The notes under the pieces were generated by a model that worked only from the letters and a program-made list of their open reading frames with translations, searched no databases and was not told the origin of the DNA. A program made the position numbers and the translations under genes. A DNA stretch of 63,983 nucleotides from contig JAFAZX010000088.1 in assembly GCA_019239425.1 (NCBI GenBank), positions 1 to 63,983 of the forward strand. The letters are read 5' to 3'. The stretch's first letter is position 1; each line of letters opens with the position of its first letter. Positions 19,901 to 28,176 of this stretch are shown in pieces. This DNA is from Acidobacteriota bacterium. GTDB lineage: Bacteria > Acidobacteriota > Blastocatellia > Pyrinomonadales > Pyrinomonadaceae.

Positions 19901-20399
19901 GCGGCTTTACATCCTCGCGGCCTCCGCGGACGGCGACCGGCGCGCGGTCTTCCGCGCCGGGGGCAGTGCCTTCGAGTTGAACGTGCAGGACTGGGGCGGC
20001 TTCGTCGGCCAGTGGGACGCGCGGCAGTGGCGCGCGGGCGAGCGGCAGGTGCCGCCCGGCGCCTCCGCGGAGACGGCCGCGCGCATCCGCTCGCCCTACT
20101 ACCGCAACGACCCTTACGCGGAGATGACCGGCATCGAGCCGGGCTTCATCAAGCCCGCGCCCATCGCCTGGTTCGCCTCGCACCACCACCGCGCCGACGG
20201 CCTGAGCGAGGCGTACCGCTACTCGTACCTCTTCGCCTACGCCCTCGACATCCCCGCGGGCGCGAAGACGCTGACGCTCCCCGACGACGAGAAGATACGC
20301 GTCCTCGCCGTCACCGTCTCTGATGAAAGTCACGCGGTCAGACCCACGCAGCCCCTGTTCGACTGGCTTGAGCAGTCAGGTCAGAACCACCCGCGGTAG
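16914..20399 (+). CDS. GH38 alpha-mannosidase, Sec-secreted (copy 1)
   Basis: An 1161-residue protein. A signal peptide (1-24, CASAQ) precedes the GH38 catalytic domain, whose zinc site includes H43 and D45 (AHLDTQWRW); the nucleophile is D156 (LPDSFGFPASLP) and a further zinc His is in GGQFHDILPGTA (about 415). The middle and C-terminal beta domains of the family follow to about residue 900. A long extra C-terminal domain (about 920-1160) resembles a carbohydrate-binding beta-sandwich, making it longer than most family members. It releases mannose from alpha-mannosides in the periplasm or outside. The TAG stop is in the left arm of a palindrome (20380-20468). Confidence 0.92.
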   Translation: MYSGRKRLLALALSCLTLLPCASAQTRPDLSKEPTLYVVGYAHLDTQWRWEYPQVINEYLPNTMRDNFALFEKYPNYLFNFTGANRYRLMKEYWPEDYARLKSYVAAGRWFPAGSSMEEGDPNNASAESIVRQILYGSHYFRREFGKTSAEYMLPDSFGFPASLPSILAHMGLKGFSTQKLYWKSAARVGGPDSPERTPDGVPFNVGMWAGPDGRGVIAAFNPRDYTSNVREDYSRSPPPSASNPDPKVNYKPVDWPARIRRNGEVSGLFTDYTYFGTGDVGGAPREFSVKVVDALAGRKKIVLPPPPPVIPPVDLEGTPVQVGDGPVRVLSATSEQMFLDIKPEQTARLPRYSGDLLLSDHSSGSTSSETTQKRWNRHNELLADAAERASVAAAWMGGREYPQQRLNDAWTLVMGGQFHDILPGTATPKAFEFSWNDDVIAGNQFSSVLTSATEAIAGGMDTRGQGIPVVVYNPLNVEREDVVEADIFPIERDRIEDFRVIDPHGREVPAQFIGGGVQKIAFLARVPAVGYAVYHVRTGQWPPAANPELKVSESSLENARYRVSLNGDGDVSSIFDKKVGKELLKAPARLAFQTERPKDWPAWNMDWADQQKPPRGYVSGAAKIRVVESGPARVAVEVERESEGSKFVQTVRLSAGGAGERVEFANRVDWRSEAAALKATFPLTASNPEATYNWDVGTIRRGNNDERKYEVPSHQWFDLTDKGGAYGVTVLSDCKYGSDKPDDNTLRLTLLFTPGLGTGNGWEFHDQTTQDWGHHEFTYGLAGHAGDWRAAETDWQAQRLNQPLIAFGSYGEHAGALGKSFSLMGVSNSRVRLLALKKAEESDEVVVRLVELDGKSAPGVRLRFAGPVAAAREVTGQEQPLGPARVEKGELVSDFGPYQLRTFALKLAPSRVRLNAPRSVPVELPYDLASASPHVTKAGGVKNEGGFDGAGGSLPSEMLPGEVAFDGVRFKLSQGALNALAARGQTLSLPGGNFRRLYILAASADGDRRAVFRAGGSAFELNVQDWGGFVGQWDARQWRAGERQVPPGASAETAARIRSPYYRNDPYAEMTGIEPGFIKPAPIAWFASHHHRADGLSEAYRYSYLFAYALDIPAGAKTLTLPDDEKIRVLAVTVSDESHAVRPTQPLFDWLEQSGQNHPR

Positions 20400-20468
20400 C
20401 GGGTGGCCCTTTGCTATGCGGCGCTGGCGAATCACCAAGGGCCACCCGCTACCGCGGGTGGTTCTGAC
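20380..20468. repeat. Perfect 31-32-bp palindrome (CCACCCGCGGTAGCGGGTGG family)
   Basis: Arms 20380-20410 and 20438-20468 are perfectly complementary over 31 bp, 32 with the next pair, around a 26-27-nt loop. Each arm contains its own shorter palindrome (CCACCCGC...GCGGGTGG). The left arm supplies the last codons and the TAG stop of the GH38 gene. A single related unit lies at 52861-52885. Confidence 0.95.
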
Positions 20469-20492
20469 CCGTATGTCGGAGATGAAGTGCTA

Positions 20493-23400
20493 ATGCAGCG
20501 ACGCTTTCTTTCAGCTCTTATCCTCACCTTAACCTTCGCCATCTGCGTCGCGGCGCAGGAGCGGCCCCTTTGGCAGATCGGGTCGTTCGACGGCTCTTCG
20601 GACGAGTTCGGCGCGCAGGCCGAGGGGCCGTTCGACGCCGCCAGTGGTCAGGCTAAGAACTGGGGCGCGACGCAGCAGGCCGTGGTCGAGTCGAAGGCCG
20701 ACGCGGCGGCGGCGCGCCGGATTCGCTTCGAGTTGGCTGACGCGCCGAGCGGCACCTACACGCTGCGGCTCGGACTCATCATGACCTCGCCGCGTCTGCC
20801 CGTCGTGCAGTTGGAGGTGAACGGCCACAAGGGCTGGTTCTACCAGCGGCCCGAGAGCGAGTACAAGGAAGGCAACCTCGAAGCCTACATCTTCCCCCAG
20901 TACGCGTACGGCGTCCTGCCGGCGTTGATACCCGCGGAGTTTCTGAGGCAGGGCGCGAACGAGATCACGCTCACGGCCGTGGCCGACCCCGCCTCGACGG
21001 CGCTCCCCGGCGGCGAAGACACCTCGGACGCCGTCCTGCGCTACGACGCGCTCGCGCTCGTGCGTTGGGAGGGGTGGCGTCCGGTCGAGGCCGGCTGGAG
21101 TCGCTCGACGCTGCACGTGGCGCCGACGGCCCTGTACAGGCGCGAAGGCGGGCAGCTCTGCGAGGTCGTCCACGTCGTCCGCGGCTGGACGGGGAAGGCA
21201 CGGCCCGGCACGCTCCGTCTCTCGGTCGGCGGTTGGAACGCCACGCGCGACCTGTCGACGGGGCGCGAGTTCGGCGAGCAGCGCTTCGAGTTCCTCGTCC
21301 CCGAGTTCGGCGCGGGGGCGGCCGCGAAAGTCTCCCTCTCCGACGACAGGAACGAATCGCCCGGGCGTGGCTTCACGTTCAAGCTCACGCCGAAGCGGAA
21401 GTGGACGGTCTACCTCGTCCCGCACGAGCACCTCGACATCGGCTACTCGGACTTCCAGACCAAGCTGGCCGAGCTGCACAGCCGCGTCATAGACGAGGCG
21501 CTCGAGATGTCGGCCGAGCGGCCCGAGTTCAAGTTCAGCCTCGACGGCTACTGGCAGGCGCAGCAGTTCCTCGAAGGGCGGAGCGAGGCGGAGAGGCAGA
21601 AGTTCTACGACGCCGTCCGCCGGCGGAAGATATTCGTGCCCGCGCAGCACTCCGTGATGTTGACGGGGACGGGGACGGCCGAGACTTTGCTCCGCTCCTT
21701 CTACGCCTCGCACAAGTTCAACCGGGAGCACGGCGGCCCCTGGGACTACGTCAACATCACGGACGTGCCCTCTTACACTTGGTCTTACGCCTCGATCCTC
21801 GCCGCCGCGGGCATCAAGTACTTCTCGGCGGCGGCGAACGCCGACCGCGGGCCGACGCTCATGCTCGGGAACCTGCACCGCCGTTCGCCCTTCTGGTGGG
21901 AGGGGCCGGACGGCTCCCGCGTGCTGCTCTGGTACGCGCGGCACTACCACCAGATCGGGAGCCAGTTCGGACTCCCGCCCAAACTCGCCAACGGCTACGA
22001 AGGCCTGCAGACCTTCCTCGAAACCTACGAGCGGCCCGACTACGCGCCCGGCGCCGTGCTGCTCCACGGCAGCCAGTGGGAGAACACCTCGCTCCACAAG
22101 ACGCAGGCCGACATCGTGCGCGAGTGGAACGCGCAGTTCGAATACCCGCGGCTGGTCTTCTCCGGCTTCGGCGAGGCGCTCGGGCAGATTTCGAAGGGCG
22201 TCGAGGAGAAGCTGCCGGTCGTGCGCGGCGACGGCGGGCCTTACTGGGAGGACGGCGTCGCCTCGGACGCGGCCCACGCCGCCGCGGAGCGCCTGAACGA
22301 GCGCCGCGCCGTCTCGGCCGAGAAACTCTCGACCCTCGCCGCGCTCGTCGACCCGCGCTCGAGTCCGCCGCGGGACGCGCTCGCGTCAATGTGGGACAGC
22401 ATCTTCGTCATGAACGAGCACACCTGGGGCTGGGGCCGCAGCGTGACCGAGCCGCACAGCGAAGACTCGGAGCGCGAGCTGGCCTACAAGCGCCTGCGCG
22501 CCTCGATGGCGCGCGACCAACTGGAGTACGTGCTCGAACGCGCGATGACGACAATCGCCGGGAGCGTCGAGACACCTCAGCGCGCGCTCGTCGTCTTCAA
22601 CACGCTCAACTGGCGGCGCGACGGCTGGGTCGAGTTCGACCTGCAGAAGACGCGCGAGATAGTCGACCTCGAGACTCAGCGCGTCGTCCCCTTCGAGGTG
22701 CTCGAAGACCACCCGGCCTACCAGCGCATACGCTTCATGGCGCGCGGCGTCCCCTCGGTCGGCTACCGCACCTACCAGGTTCGCGACAAGGCGGCGTCGC
22801 AGGCGGACGCGGGCACGGCCCCTTCAACCTCGACCTCTCCGGAGGCGCAGGCCGACACTTTGGAGAACAGCTTCTACCGAGTCCGCTTCGACGCCGAGAG
22901 CGGTTCGATTAAGAGCGTCTTCGACAAGCAGCTCGGCCGCGAGCTGGTGGACGCTTCGAGTCCGTACCGCTTCGGCCAGTACGTCTACGTGAAGGGCGGC
23001 GACGAACCCGCGCGCAACCAGCTGCTCACCTACCGCAAGACCGCGCCCGTCGCGCGGCTGGAGATACACAAGGCGACGCGCGGCCGCCTCGCCTCCGTGG
23101 GGCGGACGCCGACGGGCGCGCGCGCAGTCCTCGAGAGCAGCGCGCCGAACACGCCGCGCGTCGAGACGGAAGTCCTGCTCTTCGACGACGCGAAGAAGAT
23201 CGAGATCAACTACCGCGTCCGGAAGGAGACCGTCTACAAGAAGGAGGGCGTCTACTTCGCCTTCCCCGTGGCGGCGCGCGACCCGCGCTTTCACTTCGAC
23301 GTGCAGAGCACGGTGGTCGACCCGGCGAAGGAGATGATGCCCGGCGCGGGCCTCGAATGGTTCTCTTCGCAGAACTGGGCGTCGGTCGGAGACGAACAGT

Positions 23401-23981
23401 TGACGGTCGCGGTCGTCAACCGCGATTCGTTCCTCTGGACGTTCGGTGATATCGTACGCGGCACGTGGCCGAAGGAGTTCAAGCCGGCCAGCCCCGTGCT
23501 CTTCTCATACGCGATGAACAACTACTGGAACACCAACTACGTCGCGGCGCAGGGCGGCGAGTTTCTGTTCCGTTACGTGTTGACGAGCGCGCGCGAGTTC
23601 GACCAGACTGCGCTCGCGCGCCTCGGCTGGGAGGAGACCACGCCGCTCGAACGCACGCTCGTCAAGGCGCAGGATCAGACCTACCCCGCGCGCAAGGCCC
23701 TGCCGGCGGCGCAGTCGAGCCTGCTCGACGTGGACAACCCTTCGGTCTTGCTGAGCGCGTGGAAGCCTGCGGAGGACGGCGCGGGCACGGTGATGCGCTT
23801 CATCGAGCTGGGCGGCGCGCGCGAGCAGGTGTCGGTCGGCGGCGCGCTCCTGGACGACGCCGCCGTCTCGGTCTGCAACGCCGTCGAGGAGTGCGGCCCG
23901 CCGGCGCCCGCCGCGAAGCGCTTCGGCTTCAGCCTCGGCCCGCGGCAAATCTACACCGTGAAGGTGAGTCCGACACGCTGA
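20493..23981 (+). CDS. GH38 alpha-mannosidase with N-terminal accessory domain, secreted (copy 2)
   Basis: An 1162-residue protein with a signal peptide (1-21). Residues about 25-190 form a beta-sandwich like the third domain of PL4 rhamnogalacturonan lyases (starts RPLWQIGSFDGSSDEF), a likely carbohydrate-binding module. The GH38 domain begins near 300; zinc ligands are H313 and D315 (HEHLDIGYSD) and the nucleophile Asp lies in ITDVPSYTWSY. It differs strongly from copy 1, so the two are not a recent duplication and may prefer different linkages. ATG 20493 is chosen because the signal peptide starts there and GGAG is 11 nt upstream; the open frame upstream is palindrome sequence. The MFS gene follows after 22 nt. 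Confidence 0.88.
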   Translation: MQRRFLSALILTLTFAICVAAQERPLWQIGSFDGSSDEFGAQAEGPFDAASGQAKNWGATQQAVVESKADAAAARRIRFELADAPSGTYTLRLGLIMTSPRLPVVQLEVNGHKGWFYQRPESEYKEGNLEAYIFPQYAYGVLPALIPAEFLRQGANEITLTAVADPASTALPGGEDTSDAVLRYDALALVRWEGWRPVEAGWSRSTLHVAPTALYRREGGQLCEVVHVVRGWTGKARPGTLRLSVGGWNATRDLSTGREFGEQRFEFLVPEFGAGAAAKVSLSDDRNESPGRGFTFKLTPKRKWTVYLVPHEHLDIGYSDFQTKLAELHSRVIDEALEMSAERPEFKFSLDGYWQAQQFLEGRSEAERQKFYDAVRRRKIFVPAQHSVMLTGTGTAETLLRSFYASHKFNREHGGPWDYVNITDVPSYTWSYASILAAAGIKYFSAAANADRGPTLMLGNLHRRSPFWWEGPDGSRVLLWYARHYHQIGSQFGLPPKLANGYEGLQTFLETYERPDYAPGAVLLHGSQWENTSLHKTQADIVREWNAQFEYPRLVFSGFGEALGQISKGVEEKLPVVRGDGGPYWEDGVASDAAHAAAERLNERRAVSAEKLSTLAALVDPRSSPPRDALASMWDSIFVMNEHTWGWGRSVTEPHSEDSERELAYKRLRASMARDQLEYVLERAMTTIAGSVETPQRALVVFNTLNWRRDGWVEFDLQKTREIVDLETQRVVPFEVLEDHPAYQRIRFMARGVPSVGYRTYQVRDKAASQADAGTAPSTSTSPEAQADTLENSFYRVRFDAESGSIKSVFDKQLGRELVDASSPYRFGQYVYVKGGDEPARNQLLTYRKTAPVARLEIHKATRGRLASVGRTPTGARAVLESSAPNTPRVETEVLLFDDAKKIEINYRVRKETVYKKEGVYFAFPVAARDPRFHFDVQSTVVDPAKEMMPGAGLEWFSSQNWASVGDEQLTVAVVNRDSFLWTFGDIVRGTWPKEFKPASPVLFSYAMNNYWNTNYVAAQGGEFLFRYVLTSAREFDQTALARLGWEETTPLERTLVKAQDQTYPARKALPAAQSSLLDVDNPSVLLSAWKPAEDGAGTVMRFIELGGAREQVSVGGALLDDAAVSVCNAVEECGPPAPAAKRFGFSLGPRQIYTVKVSPTR

Positions 23982-24003
23982 GTCGCAGAGGAGGTCAGCA
24001 GTC

Positions 24004-25323
24004 ATGCAAGTCAGCGAGACACAGAGCCGCGCCGTCGCGTTCGACGAGGCGCGGGCCGCGGCGCGGCCGACGCACGCGCGCTACAAGGTGCTCGGGCTGC
24101 TCGTGGCGCTGGCGGCGCTCACCTATCTCGACCGCCTCTGCATCTCGATTGCCGGGCCGACGATCATGAGCGAGTTCCGGTTCAACGCGGAGACGATGGG
24201 CTACATCTACAGCGCCTTCACGCTCTCCTACGCGCTGCTGGAGATACCGAGCGGCTGGCTCGGCGACCGCTTCGGCACGCGCAAGGCGCTGACGCGGATC
24301 GTGCTCTGGTGGTCGGCCTTCACGATGCTGACGGCCGCGACCGTCGGCTTCTACTCGCTCTTCTTCGTGCGCCTGCTCTTCGGCGCGGGCGAGGCCGGGG
24401 CCATCCCGAACTCGGCCTCGACCGTCTCGCGCTGGTTCCCGGCGGCGCAGCGCGGGCGCGCGATGGGCGCCGTCTGCATCGGCCACGCGCTGGGCGCGAC
24501 CGCCACGCCCTTCATCGTCTTCCGGCTCATCGAGTGGCAGGGCTGGCGGCTCCCCTTCGTCGAGTTCGGCGTCTTGGGCGCCGCCTGGTGCTTCGTCTGG
24601 TTCAAGTGGTTCCGCGACACGCCCGAGCAGCACCCCGCGGTCAACGAGGCCGAGGTCGAAGTCATCAGGGCGGGGCTGCCCGCCGCCCGCTCGCACTCGC
24701 ACAAGATTCCGTGGCGCGTCTTCCTCAGGAGCCGGAACATCCTCTTCCTCTGCGCCATGTACTTCTGCTACGGCTACGGCCTCTACTTCTACATCACGTG
24801 GCTCCCGACCTACCTCGTCCGCGCGCGCGGCTTCAACACCGAGTGGGCGAGCATCTTCTCCTCGCTGCCGTGGCTGTGCGGCGCGGCGGCGTTTCTCGTC
24901 GGCGGCTGGGTCACCGACACGCTCGTCCGCCGCGGCGCGCACAGGCTCGCGCGCTGCGGCCTCGGCGCGTTCGGGCTGACGATGAGCGCGCTGATGCTCG
25001 TCTTCGTCGGGCTGGCGCAAGACCGCTTCGTCGCGGCGACGCTCATCTCGGTGGCGCTCTTCTTCCAGTTCCTGACGACGCCGGCCGTGTGGGCGACCTG
25101 CATGGACATCGGCCGCAGCCGCTCGGGCGTGGTGAGCGGGACGACGAACACGTTCGGCAACCTGGCCGGGACGCTCGCGCCCATCGTCTTCGGCTTCGTG
25201 GTGCAGCGTCTGGGGTCTTGGACGCTCCCGTTCTACATCGCGGCGGCGGTGATGGCCTGCGGCGTCGTGATGTGGCTCTTCATAGACCCGCGCCGGCCGC
25301 TGGAAGAGGCTGTTGAAGTTTAA
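24004..25323 (+). CDS. MFS transporter, anion:cation symporter (hexuronate/phthalate-like) type
   Basis: A 439-residue protein with about 12 membrane helices. The landmarks are those of the ACS family: LTYLDRLCISIAGP in helix 1, GWLGDRFGTR in loop 2-3 and GAGEAGAIPN in helix 4. Members import organic acids such as hexuronates, galactonate or tartrate with protons across the inner membrane. GAGGAGG lies 9-12 nt before the ATG. The next start overlaps its TAA stop, so it is coupled to the sugar kinase. The substrate is probably a sugar acid or deoxy-sugar acid used by the next two enzymes; this is inference. Confidence 0.88.
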   Translation: MQVSETQSRAVAFDEARAAARPTHARYKVLGLLVALAALTYLDRLCISIAGPTIMSEFRFNAETMGYIYSAFTLSYALLEIPSGWLGDRFGTRKALTRIVLWWSAFTMLTAATVGFYSLFFVRLLFGAGEAGAIPNSASTVSRWFPAAQRGRAMGAVCIGHALGATATPFIVFRLIEWQGWRLPFVEFGVLGAAWCFVWFKWFRDTPEQHPAVNEAEVEVIRAGLPAARSHSHKIPWRVFLRSRNILFLCAMYFCYGYGLYFYITWLPTYLVRARGFNTEWASIFSSLPWLCGAAAFLVGGWVTDTLVRRGAHRLARCGLGAFGLTMSALMLVFVGLAQDRFVAATLISVALFFQFLTTPAVWATCMDIGRSRSGVVSGTTNTFGNLAGTLAPIVFGFVVQRLGSWTLPFYIAAAVMACGVVMWLFIDPRRPLEEAVEV

Positions 25324-26300
25324 TGACAGACAAGGGAACCGGGATGGATCGCGAGTTCGATTTGTTGACGGTGGGGCGCAGTTCCATCGACCTCTACGCG
25401 AACGAGGTCGGCGCGCCCTTCATCGAGATCAAGAGCTTCGCCGCGTACGTCGGCGGCTGCCCGACGAACATCGCCGTCAGCGCGCGGCGGCTGGGCCTGC
25501 GCACGGCGCTCCTGAACGCCGTGGGCGAAGACCTCGTCGGCGACTTCGTCAAGAACTTCCTCGACCGCGAGGGCGTCGAGACGCGCTACGGCGTGCGCAA
25601 GCGCGGCCGGCGCACGAGCGCCTTCCTCCTCGGCATCGAGCCGCCCGACCGCTTTCCCATCGTGCCTTACCGCGAGGGCGGGCCGGACTTCGAGCTGAAC
25701 ATCAACGACGTGCTCGCCGCGCCCATCCCCGCGAGCCGCGCGCTGCTGCTGACGGGCTCGGGCCTTGCGCGGCAGCCGAGCCGCGACGCGACCCTCTTCG
25801 CCGCCGAGCACGCGCGCGCGAACCACACGGTCGTCATCCTCGACCTCGACTTCCGCGCCGAGCTCTGGCCGGACGTGCGCGCCTACGGCGTCGCCGTGCG
25901 CTCGCTGCTGCCGCTCGTCGACGTCGTGCTCGGCACGTCCGAGGAGGTGAGCGCGGCCTTCCTGTCGGGCACGACGGACGAGGCCGTCGGGCGCGTGCTG
26001 GCGGCGGGGCCGGAGGCGCTGGTGCTGAAGCGCGGCGCCGAGAGTACGCTCGTGCACGTGCGCGGCGGCGAAGTCTTGGAGGTGCCGACCTTCCATGTCG
26101 AGGTCTTGAACGTGCTCGGCGCGGGCGACGCGTTCGCGGGCGGGTTCCTGTACGGCTACCTGAAGGGCTGGGACTGGTACCGCGCGGCGCGGATGGGGAA
26201 CGCGTGCGGCGCCGTCGTCGTCACGCGCCACGGCTGCGCCAACTTCATGCCTTACGAAGAAGAGGCTCTTAGCTTCGTCGAAGAAAAAGGAGGGTTCTGA
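25323..26300 (+). CDS. iolC: PfkB-family sugar kinase, 5-dehydro-2-deoxygluconokinase-like (IolC)
   Basis: A 325-residue PfkB kinase. The N-terminal GGCPTNIAVSARRLG motif (about 40-55) and the C-terminal signature with the catalytic Asp (NVLGAGDAFAGGFLYG, about 263-278) are present. The start VGRSSIDLYANEVGAPF matches IolC, which phosphorylates 5-dehydro-2-deoxy-D-gluconate in myo-inositol breakdown. No other inositol genes (iolA, B, D, E, G) are in the window, so the true substrate could be another ketose or keto-deoxy acid. The first A of its start is shared with the MFS stop; an alternative ATG at 25344 is in frame. The aldolase-like gene follows after 3 nt. Confidence 0.82.
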   Translation: MTDKGTGMDREFDLLTVGRSSIDLYANEVGAPFIEIKSFAAYVGGCPTNIAVSARRLGLRTALLNAVGEDLVGDFVKNFLDREGVETRYGVRKRGRRTSAFLLGIEPPDRFPIVPYREGGPDFELNINDVLAAPIPASRALLLTGSGLARQPSRDATLFAAEHARANHTVVILDLDFRAELWPDVRAYGVAVRSLLPLVDVVLGTSEEVSAAFLSGTTDEAVGRVLAAGPEALVLKRGAESTLVHVRGGEVLEVPTFHVEVLNVLGAGDAFAGGFLYGYLKGWDWYRAARMGNACGAVVVTRHGCANFMPYEEEALSFVEEKGGF

Positions 26301-26303
26301 GGT

Positions 26304-27329
26304 TTGAGTTTCGACGCGAAGGAATTCCTGCCGGCCGACGTGCTGGCGAAGGTCACGGACGTGAGGGTGACAGACCCCGAACGTAGCTTGCGCGCGGCCA
26401 AAGCGAGGAAGCGGCGCGGGAGCTTAACGAAGGACGGCCGGCTCAACATCCTCGCCGCGGATCACCCGGCGCGGCGCGTGACGCGCGTCGGCGACGACCC
26501 GCTCCGGATGGCCGACCGCCGCGAGTACATGGCGCGCATCCTGCGCGTGATGATGAGCGACGCCGTGGACGGCCTGCTCGCCACGATGGACATCCTCGAA
26601 GACCTGCTCATCATCGACGACCTGTTGAAGGAGTCGGGCGCGAGCAGTTTTCTCGACGAGAAGGTTCTGCTCGCGAGTTTCAACCGCGGCGGCCTCCTGG
26701 GGAGCGTGTGGGAGATCGACGACCCGAACTCCGGCCCGACCGCCGCGTCTTGCAAGGAGTGGGGCCTCGACGGCGCGAAGATTCTGCTGCGCATCTGCGA
26801 CGACGAGGACGGCTCGCGGAAGACTCTGCTCGACACGGTCAAGGCCATCACGGAGCTGAACGCGGTCGGCCTGCCGATGTTCCTCGAGTCGCTGCCGGTG
26901 GTGAGGGTGGACGACGGGCGGCACGGCGTCTACCGCATCGTGAAGACGGCCGAGGAGCTGGCGCGGACGGCGGGCGCGGCGGCGGCCCTGGGCGACAGCG
27001 CACGCTACCTCTGGCTGAAGCTGCCCTACTGCGAGAACTACGAGATGGTCGCGAACGCGACGACGCTACCCATCCTCCTGCTCGGCGGCGAGCCGGTGGG
27101 CGACGCGACGCCGTTCCTGCGCGAGCTGCACGCGGGCCTGCGGGCCGGGCCGAACGTGCGCGGCGCGCTCGTCGGCCGCAACATACTCTTCCCCGGCGAG
27201 GACGATCCGCTCGCCGTCATCGAGGCCGTCGGCGGCATCATCCACCAGGACTGGACGGTCGAACAGGCGCTCGACCGGCAGGCCACGCACCGCGGCCGCG
27301 ACTTGGACTGGCTCTCGCGCATCGCGTAA
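26304..27329 (+). CDS. Cgl0159-like (beta/alpha)8 protein, putative sugar-phosphate aldolase
   Basis: A 341-residue protein of the Cgl0159 / DUF2090-related TIM-barrel group: NILAADHPARRV near residue 48, DGLLATMDILEDLL near 90, and GPNVRGALVGRNILFPG near 290, a phosphate-binding glycine-rich segment. Relatives occur in actinobacterial inositol clusters and as the C-terminal half of some IolC proteins, which suggests cleavage of 6-phospho-5-dehydro-2-deoxygluconate (IolJ reaction). The TTG start at 26304 has a strong AGGAGGG about 10 nt upstream, overlapping the end of the kinase gene. It closes the six-gene plus-strand run; a composite palindrome follows directly. Confidence 0.72.
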   Translation: MSFDAKEFLPADVLAKVTDVRVTDPERSLRAAKARKRRGSLTKDGRLNILAADHPARRVTRVGDDPLRMADRREYMARILRVMMSDAVDGLLATMDILEDLLIIDDLLKESGASSFLDEKVLLASFNRGGLLGSVWEIDDPNSGPTAASCKEWGLDGAKILLRICDDEDGSRKTLLDTVKAITELNAVGLPMFLESLPVVRVDDGRHGVYRIVKTAEELARTAGAAAALGDSARYLWLKLPYCENYEMVANATTLPILLLGGEPVGDATPFLRELHAGLRAGPNVRGALVGRNILFPGEDDPLAVIEAVGGIIHQDWTVEQALDRQATHRGRDLDWLSRIA

Positions 27330-27330
27330 G

Positions 27331-27517
27331 AAGCCCCGAAGGGGCGGCATATGAAAGCCAGGGGCAACGCCCCTGGATATCGGGTGCGTTAATTGATTGA
27401 GCCCTGAAAGGGCGAAATACCGTTGTGGTTATTTCGCCCTTTCAGGGCTCAAATATTTTTCACGCACGTTCCCAGGGGCGTTGCCCCTGGCTATCTCATT
27501 TCGCCCCTTCGGGGCTT
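27331..27517. repeat. Composite nested palindrome of three REP-like units (copy A)
   Basis: Three palindromic words occur in order and again in reverse order: GCCCCGAAGGGGC (27333 onward; ends 27516), CCAGGGGCAACGCCCCTGG (27358-27376; partner 27472-27490) and GAGCCCTGAAAGGGCGAAATA (27399-27419; partner 27430-27450). The whole 187-nt segment can fold as one long stem or as separate hairpins. It lies between convergent genes. A second copy with the same words is at 48918-49129. Confidence 0.92.
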
Positions 27518-27534
27518 TCATTCATCTTCAAGCC

Positions 27535-28161
27535 TTACCCGAACGTCTTCTTCAACTCTTCGACCTGTTCAGGTGTGAGAAGGCGCGTGCGTTCGCCGCG
27601 GAGGAGGAAGTGCAGGCGCGCGGTCTGCTCGAGCTCTTCGGTGCGGTCGACGGCCTCGGAGAGCGTCGAGCCGGCGCAGACGACGCCGTGGTTGCGCAGC
27701 AGCATGCAGTTGTGTCGCGGCGCCGCCGCGCCGACCGCTTCGGCCAGGCCCGCGGAGCCGGGGCGGAAGTACGGAAGCACGGCCAGCGGCGCGACGCGCA
27801 TGAAGTAGTAGGGCGTGAGCGGCGGCAGCGGGTTCTCCTCGTCGAACTCTTCGAGGCAGGAGAGCGCCACCGAGTGGAGCGTGTGCAGGTGCACGACCGC
27901 GCGCACGTCCGCGCGGCGCGTGTAGACGGCGAGGTGAAAGGGGAACTCCTTCGAGGGCCTGTTCTCGTTCAAGCTGTTGCCGTCCAGGTCGACGCACGCG
28001 AGCTGTCCGGGGTTGAGTCCCTGAAGCGACTTCCCCGTCGGCGTAATCCACACGCGGTCGCCCGCGCGCACCGAGATGTTGCCCGTCGAGCCGAAGGCGT
28101 AGCCCCTCTGGTAGAAGCTCTCGGCCGTCGCGCACAAGGTTTCCAACACGGCGTCTTCCAT
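27535..28161 (-). CDS. otnC: Class II aldolase family protein, OtnC-like (3-oxo-tetronate 4-phosphate decarboxylase)
   Basis: A 208-residue class II aldolase/adducin fold protein. The phosphate loop STGNISVR (about 25-32), the KEFPFHLAVY segment (about 71) and zinc histidines HLHTLH (about 92-97) and RNHG (about 157) are present, with the general acid Glu expected near 71. In the OtnK pathway this enzyme decarboxylates 3-dehydro-tetronate 4-phosphate to dihydroxyacetone phosphate. Assignment rests on the adjoining OtnK gene (15 nt apart); the fold alone would also fit fuculose-phosphate aldolase or ribulose-5-phosphate 4-epimerase. Confidence 0.8.
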   Translation of the reverse strand: MEDAVLETLCATAESFYQRGYAFGSTGNISVRAGDRVWITPTGKSLQGLNPGQLACVDLDGNSLNENRPSKEFPFHLAVYTRRADVRAVVHLHTLHSVALSCLEEFDEENPLPPLTPYYFMRVAPLAVLPYFRPGSAGLAEAVGAAAPRHNCMLLRNHGVVCAGSTLSEAVDRTEELEQTARLHFLLRGERTRLLTPEQVEELKKTFG

Positions 28162-28176
28162 CGTTCAGCACAGCCT

